Position numbers and translations under genes: made by a program. Shown here one piece after another: positions 12,515 through 23,576 of a DNA stretch of 64,000 nucleotides. A model generated the notes under the pieces. That model did not search any database. It was not told the DNA's origin and was given only the letters and a program-made list of their open reading frames with translations. Numbering within the stretch: the first letter of the stretch is position 1; every line of letters starts with the position of its first letter. The DNA is from Alisma plantago-aquatica (lineage: Eukaryota > Streptophyta > Magnoliopsida > Alismatales > Alismataceae): the NCBI GenBank assembly GCA_963693085.1, contig OY856413.1, positions 744,678,556 through 744,742,555 on the forward strand. Reading direction: 5' to 3'.

Positions 12515-15268
12515 TTAGACCAAATCACTCATGAATCTCAATCCAAGTGATCGAACATGCCCGTCATGTTTCTGCTGTGAAAGTGCTTTTGTGAGCGGGT
12601 CAGCCACATTGCTTTTTGTAGGTACTCTGCAAATCTTCACATCCCCTCATTGTACGATCTCTCGTATGAGATGGAACCACCGTAGAATATGTTTGGAACG
12701 TTGGTGCGATCTTGGTTCTTTAGCCTGTGCAATTGCTCCATTGTTGTCGCAAAACAACTCAATTGCATCACCAGCGCTTGGAATCACTCCAAGTTCAGAA
12801 ATGAACTTCTTGATCCACACAGCTTCCTTCGCAGCATTAGATGCGGCAATATATTCGGCCTCTGTTATAGAATCTGCAACCGTCTCTTGCTTGGAACTCT
12901 TCCAGCTCACAGCTTCGTTGTTCAGGAAAAACACAAATCCAGATTGCGATCTGTAGTCATCTTTGTCAGTTTGGAAGCTAGCATCGGTGTAACCCTTTAC
13001 CACGAGCTCTTCCTCACTGCCGTATACCAAGAATTGATCCTTACTCCTTCTCAAGTACTTTAGGATGTTCTTTACGGCTGTCCAGTGACATTCACCTAGA
13101 TCTGACTGATACCGACTCATCATGCTCAAAGCATACGACACATCAGGACGAGTACATAACATTGCATACATGATAGATCCAATTGTTGATGCATATGGAA
13201 TCTTACTCATGTGTTCCCATTCAACACATGAACTAGGACACTGGGCTTTAGAGATTGTAACCCCATGGGACATGGGCAAGTTACCTCTCTTAGAACCCTC
13301 CATGCTAAACCTCTTTAGCACCTTGTCAATGTATGTGCTCTGGCTTAGGCCTAGAAGCCTTCTAGATCTATCTCTATAGATCTTGATCCCTAGTATATAG
13401 GATTCTTTGCCTAAATCCTTCATAGAGAAGGTCTTCCCTAGCCAAACTTTTACTGTCTGAAGAATAGGGATGTCATTTCCCATCAATAGTATGTCATCCA
13501 CATACAATATGAGAAATATGATTGTGCTCCCACTAACCCTTTTGTAAACACAAGGTTCATCTTCATTTTGACTAAAGCCAAACTTTTTGACTACTTCATC
13601 AAAATGTAGATTCCAGCTCCGAGATGCTTGCTTCAATCCATAGATTGACCTTTGTAGCTTACAGACTTTATTAGCTTCCTTTGGATCGATAAAACCCTCA
13701 GGTTGTGTCATGTACACATCCTCGAGTAAATTCCCCTTAATGAATGTTGTTTTAACATCCATCTGCCAAATCTCATAGTCATGATAAGCTGCAATGGCAA
13801 ACATGATCATGATGGATTTAACCATGGCAACTGGTGAGAAGGTCTAGTCATAATCAACACCTTGAATTTGACAGAATCCTTTCGCAACCAATCTACCTTT
13901 ATAGGTTTGAACATTTCCATCCATGTCAGTCTTCTTCTTGAAGACCCACTTGCACCCTATGGGTCTTACCCCTTCGGGTGGATCCACCAAGGTCCATACC
14001 TTGTTGGTGTACATGGATTCCATCTCAGATCTCATGGCTTCGAGCTATTTCTCAGATTCTGGTCCCTTAGTAGCTTATAGATAGGAAGTTGGCTCATCTA
14101 CTATGCCCAATTCGTCAATGTCTTAAGTCACGAGAAATCCAAATCTCTCAGGCTCAAGTCGTGTCCTACTAGACCTACGAGGTTCCTGTGTTACATTTGG
14201 AACTTGAAATTCCACAACAACTTGTGAGTCTTCATGTTCCTTATGTACCTCCTCAGGTTCTCTGCTTTCTTGTTGGTCTCGAGCTTCTTCGAGCTCTACA
14301 TTCCTCCCACTAATTCCTTTGGAAATAAATTCCTTTTCAAGAAATACAACAGTCCTAGCAACAAACACTTTGTTGTCAGTTGGTGTGTAGAAGTAGTATC
14401 CCCGAGTTTCCTTGGGGTATCCAACAAAATATCATTTTTCTGATTTGGGTCCAAGCTTTTCAGGAAATTGTTTCCTAACATAAGCTTCACATCCCCAAAT
14501 ATTTAACATAGACAAATTGGGACGATTCCCATTCCATATCTCATATGGTGTCTTTTGAACCGATTTGGAAGGTATACGATTAAGTGTAAATGCTGCAGTT
14601 TCAAGAGCATATCCCCAGAACGATATTGGAAGTTTGGCTGAACTCATCATTGATCGTACCATGTCTAATAATGTATGATTCCTTCTTTCTGACACACCAT
14701 TATGTTGTGGTTTACCAGGTGGAGTCCATTGTGATACAATACCATGATCTCTCAGAAGGTCCTCAAACTCTTGGCTTAAGTATTCGTCACCTCGATCTGA
14801 ACGGAGTGCTATAATACTCTTACCAAGTTGCTTCTCTACTTCATTCATGAAAGTCTTGAACATTTCAAGAGTTTCTAACTTGTGTTTCATAAGATATACA
14901 TAGCCATACCTACTGAGGTCATCAATGAAGGTAATGAAGTATTGATAGCCTCCTCTAGCATTTGATCTAAAAGGTCCACATACATCAGTATGTATGAGCC
15001 CTAGCAGATCACTGGCTCTCTTACTATGTCCATTGAAAGGAGTCTTGGTCATCTTCCCTAATAAACATGACTCACATGTCTCTAATGATTCAAAATCAAA
15101 AGAGTCTAGATAACCATCCTTATGGAGTCTATATATGCGCTTCTCGTTTATGTGCCCAAGACGACAATGCCATAAGAATGTTTTGTTTGAGTTGTTAAGT
15201 TTTAACCTTTTAGTATTTACGTTGTATACGCTAGTCTCAAGTTCTAACAAGTAGATACCATAAGACAT
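12515..15268 (-). pseudogene. Copia pol: integrase, RT, RNase H (Angela-like), broken
   Basis: One frame holds the GAG-pre-integrase/HHCC region (WHCRLGHI, then CESC), the integrase core (HTDVCGPF, then LRSDRGDEY, then NGVSERRN), a linker, RT (IWQMDVKTTFIKG, KQASRSW, LYVDDILL) and RNase H (YTDASF, then CDNNGAI), ending NVADPLTKA and a stop at 12515-12517. The YVDD catalytic site is intact. In-frame stops lie near 14430, at 14036-14122 (several), near 13835 and at 12647. It was fused to gag in the intact element; a one-base frame change near 15250 now separates them. The element is not autonomous as seen. Confidence 0.9.
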
Positions 15269-16473
15269 AGGGCATTGCCATAAAAGATCTCATCTTTAGA
15301 TATAGAAATAATTCCATTCTTAATGTTAAATTCAAATCCACTCTTGTCCATACAAGATACAGAAATAATATTTCTATTAATGGTAGGTACATAATAGCAA
15401 TTCTCTAATTCTATTAGAAGGCCCGTAGGCAAAGATAAACTAATAACTCCAACTGCGGTGGCAGCAACTCTTGCTCCATTAGCAACCCGCAGCTCGACTT
15501 GGCCCTTTCGTAAAGGCTTACTTCTTATCAGATCCTTCATATTAGAACATATGTGAGATCCACATCCGGTATCCAGTACCCATGATGAAGAAGTATTTAA
15601 GTTTATCTCAATAACGTATATACCTGAAGTGGATATATCTATCCCCTGCTTCTTCTTCCTCAATTCCTCCAGATAGAGAGGATAGTTTCTTTTCCAATGT
15701 CCAGGCTGGTGACAATGGTGACAACTGCCTTCTTTGGAGATCCCACCTTTAGCTTTGAGCGTGGATGACTTTGGCTTCTGCACGGCTTTAGAACTTTTCT
15801 TTGCCTTGCCTCTACCTTTTGACTTTCCCTTTGCCTTGCTGATCACCATCACAGACTTGGGCTTGTCTTTCTTCATATGTGCTTCAGCTATCCTCAACAT
15901 GCCCAACAATTCTGACAACGGCTTGTCAAAATTGTTCATGTTGTAGTTCATGACAAAATGACTATATGATTCAGGCAACAATTGTAGAATCACATCAATG
16001 GCCAACTCTTGACCTAGGGGAAATCCCAACTTGGATAGGCTTTCCACGTACCCAATCAAGGTGAGTATATGGGTGCCAACTGAGTCTCCCTCTTTCATCT
16101 TGCTTTTGAACAAAGCCTTTGAGACATCATATCTCTCCTGTCTTACTTGATGTTGATACATGTTCTTGATATGTGTTACCATCTCCATGAAATTCATGTT
16201 CTCATGTTGCTCTTGCAACTCATAGTTCATTGAGCACAACATCAAGCACTTGACATCCACGACATCATCAAGGTGCTTCTTGTAAGCATCCTTTTCAACC
16301 TTGGGCGCATTCACGGTGGACTCCTCTGGCTCTGGTGTTTCAAGGACATAGATCTTACGCTCATGTGTGAGAACAATTCTCAGTGTCCTAAACCAGTTTT
16401 GAAAGTTGGTTCCAGTGAGTTTGTCCTTCTCAAGGACCGATCGCAACAAGAACGTGTGAGTGTTGTTTGCCAT
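15244..16473 (-). pseudogene. Copia gag and protease (Angela-like)
   Basis: I chose the ATG at 16473 (MANNTHTFLL) because the family gag starts just before the conserved block LEKDKLTGTNFQNWFRTL. A capsid region follows. A basic stretch rich in Lys and Ser leads into a zinc knuckle CHHCHQPGHWKRNY, where the final cysteine has become Tyr. The protease motif VLDTGCGSH is intact (about 15575). The frame ends shortly after the protease because of a frameshift near 15250; pol continues in another frame. Gag packages the element RNA and protease cleaves the polyprotein. Confidence 0.88.
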
Positions 16474-18030
16474 TTGATTGCTACAAAAGAAAATTTTGCA
16501 TTTAGTCCAAAACATTTTGACTTGTAAAGATTTGATAAATGAGATTAATTAGGCCTTTAATTAATTATGCTCCCACTATTTTATTCAAATTGATAGCCCT
16601 CACTATCAACTCGAAAGATTGCAATGCACAACCTTCTAGTGAGCCAAGATCCAAAATAATTGGATCAATGCCCAGCCAACGTCGGCGTCAAAGACCAAAT
16701 ACTAAGGTAGGCAACTTTTGCCAATTGCATCATATACAACTCTTGGATAGATGATCATGCACAACTCCTTGCCATGATGCATTTGTGTTCCTCTAGGTAC
16801 TTGATCCTATCAAGGTTCCCTAGTTAAGTCCAACCCATAAGCCAACACGATGAGTGTGCACCCTGCGGAGGCAGACCCACACACCCACCATCACACTTCC
16901 ACGAGATAGACAGTGTACCACGCGGAGGCGTGCCCACACATAGTCGATCAAGATTTTCATGTGTATTTCTTTATGGAAGGCAACTAAAACTTAATATTAT
17001 TAATTGAGGGGTTTTATTAATACATATACATATCCAAACACCACATACTTATAGTACGTATCATATACTACTATATCCACAACTACAAACGATAGACATG
17101 CAATTAGAAACACAAATACATCGGTTATGGCCATACTATTATAATCCTTTGGAGAAACAAAGGATTACGGTCCACCTATGGTCTTATGTATCTCATGCAG
17201 CACCTGTGAATCAACCTGTAAGCATGTAATGATCAACATTACAATGAACAACTTCATGGATGCTTCGTGAGGTTGGAACTTCAAGTTGCTTCTTGGAATG
17301 GGATCTTCTTGTTGCTTCTCCATGGACGTTCCTTGGAGTTGGATCTTCAAGTGGCCTCCTTACATCAAGTTTACAAAAACTAAAACTAATCCTATCTCTA
17401 TTACATCATGTGAGTACAAATATAAAAGGAAAGAATTAATTACACTTTGAAATAAGAGATGAGGCTCGACATGCAAGACGAATACTTTATACAAAGGATC
17501 CATATGTAACCATTATACATCCGTAGAATTCACAAACAAACATATCCACAATATTGACATCCACATTCATTCACAACATTCACAAAAGGGGATACTAGGC
17601 CATAACCATGCATGCACTCACCACATAAAATAGATTTTAAAGGCGACGTGTATGCTATCATGGGTATATCTACATATACATATATACATATTAAAATTGT
17701 AGTACTTTTATTACGGGACATTCCCCATTAAATATATTTTTGACTCCCATGCAGACTATGCAGGATACATAGGGGTAGTGCCCCTGTGCAGGGTCTCAGG
17801 GGCAGAGCCCCTGAAAGTTCTACGGAATTTTACTTCCGTGCATTTAGGAAAATCAATATTTTCCATAGTCGACCCCGTCCAAAACATAAAAAATAGAAGC
17901 CTGCGGCGTATGTAGAATTAGGTTTAGATTTGCACATTAGCAGGTTTAATTCGCATCGTATGCAACATAAAATAGTATACAATGATTCGATCATATCGAA
18001 ACGAATCCAAATACGCCATAGATCGACACT
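16474..18030 (-). other. Leader (5' untranslated region) of Angela-like Copia
   Basis: About 1.55 kb between gag and the primer site with no coding motif. Three short perfect hairpins lie in a row at 17772-17784 (GGGG/CCCC), 17798-17812 (AGGGGC/GCCCCT) and 17822-17839 (ACGGAA/TTCCGT). Structured leaders often hold dimerisation or packaging signals; that role is inferred here. Confidence 0.6.
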
Positions 18031-18042
18031 GCTCTGATACCA
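18031..18042 (-). promoter_or_regulatory. Primer binding site (tRNA-Met) of Angela-like Copia
   Basis: The minus strand reads TGGTATCAGAGC one base inside the LTR end. This is a perfect match to the usual initiator tRNA-Met 3' end complement of plant Copia elements. Confidence 0.9.
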
Positions 18043-18043
18043 C

Positions 18044-18753
18044 TGTTGGTTTTTTGTGGAGAAAATATGCACAGCGGAAGCAATAAAATCCACGCAACCT
18101 AAAACAGGATCTCTTCAAAAACAACGTATTTGGAAGGAGTGTTTACGGGATATACCTTATCGCAGAGCAAGTCCGGCGATGTCCCACTGCACGACGATGC
18201 AACGCTGCTTGTCTACACGGATGGAATTTCTCTCCCGTTCGCTGTCGCAGGTTGATCCGGTGGCTTTCCTTTATGGCAGTGATGTCCGCCGCTCGTAGCG
18301 CGTACTTGTGGTCATCGACGTTCTCCGAACGCAGGCGTTAAGGCGTCTACGTCTCTACTTCGTCCACACTGATGGATGAAACTCCATGTCGCGCTTCCTA
18401 AGCCGGCGGGAAGGAGTGTGTCTCTACGGTGGCGTGCTAGCAGTGTGTTGCTCTCCTTTCGCTCCTAAGGATGGTGACGGCTAGGGTTTACGTGCATGAG
18501 CATAAACTAAAAGCGTCTCTCGATATCTTATATAGATATCAGCCGTCAATCCTCCTTTAAATAGGATACGAAGGGAAGTAGGGTTTCCTAAACCCATCGG
18601 TAAATAGAAACGTTGCGTTAATTAAAATGCTCGTGGATTAATTAGAATATTCTGGAATTCATTAATTAACCAAATAATTGCATTGATTGGCTAATTAATA
18701 TCTGACTCCATGCAATTGCTTGGGATGGCTCTATGGGCATACATATACCAATA
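18044..18753 (-). repeat. 5' LTR of Angela-like Copia
   Basis: 710 bp, TGTTGGT...CCAATA on plus, partner of 10650-11358. It is the promoter-bearing LTR because the element is read on minus. Confidence 0.9.
18527..18535 (-). promoter_or_regulatory. Probable TATA box of Angela-like 5' LTR
   Basis: The minus strand reads CTATATAAG inside the palindromic context GATATCTATATAAGATATC. It is conserved in position in the other LTR (about 11133-11145). Confidence 0.5.
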
Positions 18754-18758
18754 GGGGG

Positions 18759-18870
18759 CCTTCAGAGCGTTCAGGGGAAGGGGTCATGTACTTCTTACTA
18801 TGGGATGACGATCCTTTCTTCTTCTTAGGGGTCTCGTATTCATCCTCAGAAGCGAACAATCGATGTTTCC
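18759..18870 (-). pseudogene. N-terminal gag fragment of Tekay-type element 1
   Basis: The minus strand here reads a hydrophilic, Lys/Ser/Glu-rich stretch (EDEYETPKKKKGSSSHSKK) that runs in frame up to the Copia TSD. It joins the gag remainder starting at 10649. It is separated only by the Angela-like insertion. The gag start codon is not clear; the frame fades toward the primer site at 18971. Confidence 0.6.
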
Positions 18871-18958
18871 TATAGGGTAGTAAAGAGAGGGAGATATGTC
18901 AATATAGAGTCCTAAGTGTAATTCTAGGGTGGAGCAAGGAAGATGCCGATTGTTGAGT

Positions 18959-18971
18959 GGCTCTAATACCA
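18959..18971 (-). promoter_or_regulatory. Primer binding site of Tekay-type element 1
   Basis: The minus strand reads TGGTATTAGAGCC five bases inside the LTR end. It differs by one base from the tRNA-Met-type site TGGTATCAGAGCC. Confidence 0.8.
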
Positions 18972-18976
18972 TTTCA

Positions 18977-21900
18977 TGTGATGACATAGTTCCAAACCAG
19001 GTGTAACATAATATGATAATCAAAGTCTTTAATAACATCAACAATAAGGAACATAGTGTTTGTTTCCTCAGCAAACATAAGAATAATAGAACATTATTGT
19101 CCACATAAGGGACTACATCAAAATGCTAATAAAGATAAAAGTGTTATGCCACACAAAGGGCACCTTGCCATGCTCCTTTCTTCTCCTCAGTACTCCGCAA
19201 TAGATGTCTCTAGATGAGCAGGTCCTTCTGTCCATGTAATATCCCAATGGGATAATAAATCCACGACATGGACCAAGAGAAAAAATGGGTCAGCAATTGC
19301 TGGTACTACATTCTTTTATCAAGGTATTTGAAAATATGGGTACAAGATATAACTCAAAGAAATATCAAACTAGGCAAGTAATATTTGGTGGACTATGTTT
19401 ATCAAGTAAGGAAAATAATACTCTAAGATTTTCTTTTTAAGATGTAATTCTCAATAATTCAAGAAAAATGTTTCAAGATATCAATTCATCAAAATGTTGC
19501 AAAAGTCACTATTCAATATTAAGATGTTAGCACTTTACTATCATTTCTTTCAAGGGAAACAATGCCTCATGTTCAATCATCTATGAAGGAACAACATTGA
19601 GCCTAATTACTATTTTAACCAATCAACTGGGGGACAACTAATCCATTACACATGTGCACAGGGCGGTGGGACGTACCCTACCTCAAGTGAGCCAAAGCTC
19701 TAAGGGGCCAAAGCCCAAAGGGACCAATGTCTAGGGAGTCAAAACTCCAACTAGATCAAATCAAGTGCTTATCATAATATTTACCAAAATCCAACAATTT
19801 TAAAAGGGATGGTGACTTCACTTGCAGGAAAGGCTTATAACAAGTTTATGGTTCACCATCCAAACAAAGCATAGAATCTAAGAGGGAGCAAATAACTTGA
19901 TAAGAAAATAGAGAATCTAGTACCTTCAAATCCAAGCCAAAAATCCAACAACTTCAACGACTAAGGTTCAACCGGCGCTGAAGTTTCAAATCCTAGAAAA
20001 AGGGGAAATAACCCAAGTCATTGGGCAATCCTTAGATTTGAAATTATCTCTTAGATTCTTATTAAGTGAAATTACTATTTTACCCCTCACCATCTATCGT
20101 GATTGTATTGTATTATCATGAGGTCATTGAATTGCTTCCTATTATTATAGTTATCTCTTTGGGTACAAGTATTATGGGCTTCGTTACTCACATTAATAGT
20201 AGATCAGATTTATATATTACCATATACTACTTATGTCTACATTCCTACATATAGTTTTAGAACAATATAGTTTACATGATTGGTAGGAACTTAGGGTAAT
20301 CCGAGTTATGGTTTTCCTCATTTGGTTTCTCCATACCTATGCTTTTTACCATCCAAATCATTATACTTTTTCTTCTATGCTAGATTGAAAATGATATGGT
20401 GTGATAAGGGTAATTTCTATAATGCAATCCGTGGGAGTTTCATTAATCCTTTTATACTTCCTCATGCTTGGTCATAATAAATATACCTAGCTATAGTTTG
20501 TATTGTACCCATGGTAGGGACATGTATATATGGATTAAATAAGACAAATATGTACTTGGAGATCATCACATGATTATATAATTTCAATTTGCATCGTACC
20601 CATCAGCGTCATGCATGTATGTGTTTATCTTTAATGTCATTTCATTTTCATCAAGTCATGTATATTACCTAGTACATATGTACTTAATAAGGATAATTTA
20701 CGTGGAGTCCATCATGTGCATGCATGCCTATGGTGTATATGCATTCTTACCCCAACCGTTCTCATATAACTTATTAGTTTATCAGTTACGATCAGCTAAT
20801 AGAAGGTCGACGTTGTTACCTCCTAGGGTGCTGGTGTCTCTGGTGGTGTTCTTATTTGATGGGATGACCTCGTGATGGTCTTGACTGTTGTCGCCAGTGG
20901 TCACAAGGCTGACGCCCTGTTGCGGCAACACGATCAAGTGTGGTGCGTCAGTAGAGGACAGGGCCGTCAACTTGCAGTAGTGGTCCCGATGGCGTCAAGG
21001 TGTTGGCTACTTCATCCTCCTGACAGTCGTCAGACTTACAGCTATGGTGTTGATGGCGTCATGGTGGTGTGGCGTACCGATGCAGGCCGTCGGGGTTGCG
21101 GTGTGTCTAGTGGCATCTGGTTATTAAGGGAGCATGGGGTTTAGGAGGAGGAGCGGTGGTGGGGGTCGCTGATCTGCAGCCTGCCCAACCCAGCAACACT
21201 GCACTTGAGGGCGGTCGAGCTTGGAGTGACACTCGCCCAAGCAAGGATGCCTAGGTGTTGACGTTGCTGGCGCCGAACGATTACTGACGGGTTTAGGAAA
21301 GATGTGGGCGCTGTGATTTCTAGGTAGAGGAGGAGAGCTCGAGGGCAGGGTCTGAAGCTGTTGTGGGGGTGTCAATGGTGGGGAGGAATTTTATAATGAT
21401 CCTAGCTAGGGTTAGCGTCTATGAGTAAGGCAGCGTCGATGCTAGCCGAGGCGGCACATCTGGGTTGAACGGTCGTTTCGTCCATTCTCTCCTCTGGTCT
21501 TTAATGGCCAGTGTTGTTACCTTTTGTTCTGCGTTGGGGAGTCGATGGTGGAGGGGGCATGCAATCGTGGCTAGCAGGCGTCGTAGGGGCGAGGCGTTGT
21601 CGTGATCATGCTGCATTGGGGACCGACAATGGGAGTTAGATGTGGGGAGAGGAGACCGTAGTGTGCGGGGGAAAAACGCAGTGTGACCAGCTGCTAAAGG
21701 GGGCGAGGAAATCAAGGCCCATATTCCTCAAGTAACGCTGGCAATTAAATCCATGTATACATTTATTGCTCTAACAACTTATAGCTCTATATATCGTCAT
21801 CAACATGTCCATTTATTTATATTTTTTAATTTGTGATATAATTCTAATGACTATGCCTCCATAAGGTCAGGTCTCTAATTGGTGATTCCAAGGTGGTCCA

Positions 21901-22168
21901 ATGTGATTAGTGTCGTGAATAACATAAGCATTATGCTTAATAATGATAATTTCAAAGCCAAGAATTATAATAAGGTTTCAATTATCCAAATACATTTCAA
22001 ATGAGATGACTAGACCTGACAAGGGCAATTTGCATTTCTATGATAGGATTTCAAGGTATTCCAAATAGGGTAAACAATAAATGCAATTTAGAAAAGAAAC
22101 TTTAAATTTGGAGAATTTGAAATCATAGATCAATATTTAAAATTGGCACCAAAATTCAGTATGTTACA
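18977..22168 (-). repeat. 5' LTR of Tekay-type element 1
   Basis: 3192 bp, partner of 2596-5871. A possible TATA sequence (minus ATATATAG) lies at 21787-21794, which would give a U3 of about 380 bases. Confidence 0.9.
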
Positions 22169-22979
22169 AAGCATCCATTTAATCTCTATTGTTAAATCAC
22201 CGTATCAATTTTGTAAGGGTAGATTTTTGCGGTAGATGTATTGTTAATATTATCAGGAACACAGTCTGGAACAACTTCCTATTACAACATATTTGAGCTC
22301 ATATAAGAAATGTTTAGTTTCTTGGATTTTTTTTTGTATTGAACTTTATTTAGGTATCAACCTATAGACAATTTATATTTGATTTACCAGATTTGAAATA
22401 TGGGACTAATTTTAGGAAGATATAATGGAAATCTCATATTTTCATTTATATAAGAATTCTTACGGACGTCAAAATCTAGTTGTGGCTGGATGGTAGACTA
22501 AATAAAAAACAAATCATGTACATTACAAATCCAGTAAATCAAAATAAAATTTAAATTTACATGATTTTAACATCGAGGGGATGACCTTAACATAGGATTT
22601 TTGAAAACTCCATTAACCAAACGTGTAATGACAGAGATAATACTAATGCTATATGTAACACTAGATGGCTAGTCACATAACGTGTCTCCAAAATTTCCAC
22701 CCATAGACGATATGTTCATCTCGATAACTCTCGTACACAAAATCTGTGCCGGTTCTTTCCAAGTTCAGCTCTTTCCGGCATCTCAAAAGATGGATGATTT
22801 GATTCCTGAGCATGATGGTATCGTACTTAAGAGCTGCAATCTCAGTCAATATCTTGATACAATTGTCTCCTATAATCTCCATCTTCTCTTTGCTACGATC
22901 ACGCACACATGAAATTATGTCATTCTGGGTTGTGCCATATAATAACATGAAAATAAGTATTCATTAATGTGTATGACAT
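22169..22979. other. Stretch without recognised element
   Basis: AT-rich sequence between the Tekay-type element and the inverted chromovirus tail. I see no LTR edge or known domain. One small open frame (22673-22948, minus) is listed separately. Confidence 0.5.
22673..22948 (-). CDS. Unrecognised 91-residue open frame
   Basis: The frame encodes a mixed-charge, helix-prone peptide (for example KEKMEIIGDNCIKILTEIAA) with no motif that I can name. Unlike most open frames here, it does not lie opposite a retrotransposon gene and has no partner copy in the window. It could be an exon remnant of a host gene or chance. No promoter or splice structure is evident. Confidence 0.2.
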   Translation of the reverse strand: MLLYGTTQNDIISCVRDRSKEKMEIIGDNCIKILTEIAALKYDTIMLRNQIIHLLRCRKELNLERTGTDFVYESYRDEHIVYGWKFWRHVM

Positions 22980-23322
22980 GTAAGTGTAAATTTGATAGCC
23001 TCTAGTGAGCTATCAAAGGCACTAGGGCAAGAAGGTCGTCTTCTCCTGCCTCTGGTCATATTATGTTCCCGCTCTAGGATTGGGTTCGATTACAAGGAAA
23101 GGGGAATGGCAGAGCCAAAAGCAATAGTGGCCAGAATATTCGATGTCTCATTGTGAGTCTGTCTTTTTATATTAATAGGAAAAAATAAGTGCCAGCTATG
23201 TCTATTACAACATGAGGTTTGTGCTAGTAGTATAAAAGTAACAACTAGGAAAACTTCTAGGAATGTAAAATGATATAGCTAAGGGCCCAAAGACTTTACA
23301 TATATGTAAAGGAAAAGTAACA
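22980..23322 (-). repeat. Candidate 3' LTR of the Reina-like chromovirus (inverted part)
   Basis: On minus it begins TGTTACTTTTCC after the purine-rich GGCCGTGGGCTACC and has a TATA-like ATTAATATAAAAAG near 23170. It ends near a perfect 9-bp hairpin TTTGATAGC/GCTATCAAA (about 22991-23017). No partner LTR lies in the window, so the edges are tentative. Confidence 0.35.
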
Positions 23323-23379
23323 GGTAGCCCACGGCCTTATTGGGGACCACTTGCACGAGGTTAGACCAAGTTGGGAACC

Positions 23380-23576
23380 TCAAACAAAGCTCCAAGTAAG
23401 GCATCTTCCGTGCTTCCTATGAAGGTGTATCTCAGCAATAGCATGATTGCCCCTCTTGACCATACCACACTGCTAAATTTTGTCATGGCCTTCTGTGTCG
23501 CCGGCCACATATGAGGGAGATCAGCGACAATTGTTGCTGGAACATGACCATAATGACACTTGAGTTGAGAGACATG
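23380..23576 (-). pseudogene. Chromodomain tail of Reina-like chromovirus, inverted fragment
   Basis: From 23576 the minus strand reads HVSQLK, the standard start of the segment between integrase and chromodomain in chromoviruses. Two frame changes on come KRGNHAIAEIHL and EDALLGALFE, degraded versions of the RGNxAI and EDATWE chromodomain motifs. The chromodomain guides integration to marked chromatin. The fragment begins exactly at the edge of the Copia LTR (23577). It completes the plus-strand integrase that stops at 63001, where VFHV is the last readable block. Confidence 0.75.
23572..23576 (-). repeat. Target site duplication (inverted copy) of the split Tnt1-like Copia
   Basis: Plus ACATG, i.e. 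CATGT on minus, directly flanks the LTR. It is the reverse complement of CATGT at 62997-63001, which flanks the partner LTR. The five bases encode the shared His-Val of the chromovirus frame. Confidence 0.85.

Larger units (their letters stand above)
10650..18753 (-). mobile_element. Ty1/Copia retrotransposon, Angela/TAR-like, inserted in element 1
   Basis: LTRs of 709-710 bp with TGTTGG...CCAACA-type ends flank a minus-strand gag-protease-integrase-RT-RNase H region. A primer site complementary to initiator tRNA-Met lies beside the right LTR and a purine tract beside the left LTR, and a 5-bp TSD is present. Integrase order before RT makes it Ty1/Copia. Blocks such as LIHTDVCGPF and ARGGYQYFITF resemble the Angela/TAR group. 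Total length is 8.1 kb. It has a long leader (about 1.6 kb) and a long 3' non-coding domain (about 1.15 kb). Confidence 0.9.
2596..22168 (-). mobile_element. Ty3/Gypsy chromovirus, Tekay/Del-like (element 1), nested host
   Basis: Two direct LTRs of about 3.2 kb (TGTG...TTACA on plus) enclose a minus-strand gag-protease-RT-RNase H-integrase region ending in a chromodomain-like tail. A tRNA-Met-type primer site lies next to the right LTR and a purine tract next to the left LTR, so transcription runs right to left. Long LTRs and the C-terminal block ending EEATWE place it with Tekay/Del chromoviruses. It has taken two later insertions, a Cassandra-like LTR (6902-7191) and an Angela-like Copia element (10650-18753). 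Without the Copia insertion it is about 11.5 kb. Confidence 0.9.

Noticed and set aside
13122..13379. Open frames opposite the Copia RT
   Set aside because: Antisense shadows without motifs.
2596..22168. Segmental duplication of 3.2 kb
   Set aside because: The two copies have LTR ends, a primer site, a purine tract and a gag-pol between them, so they are LTRs.
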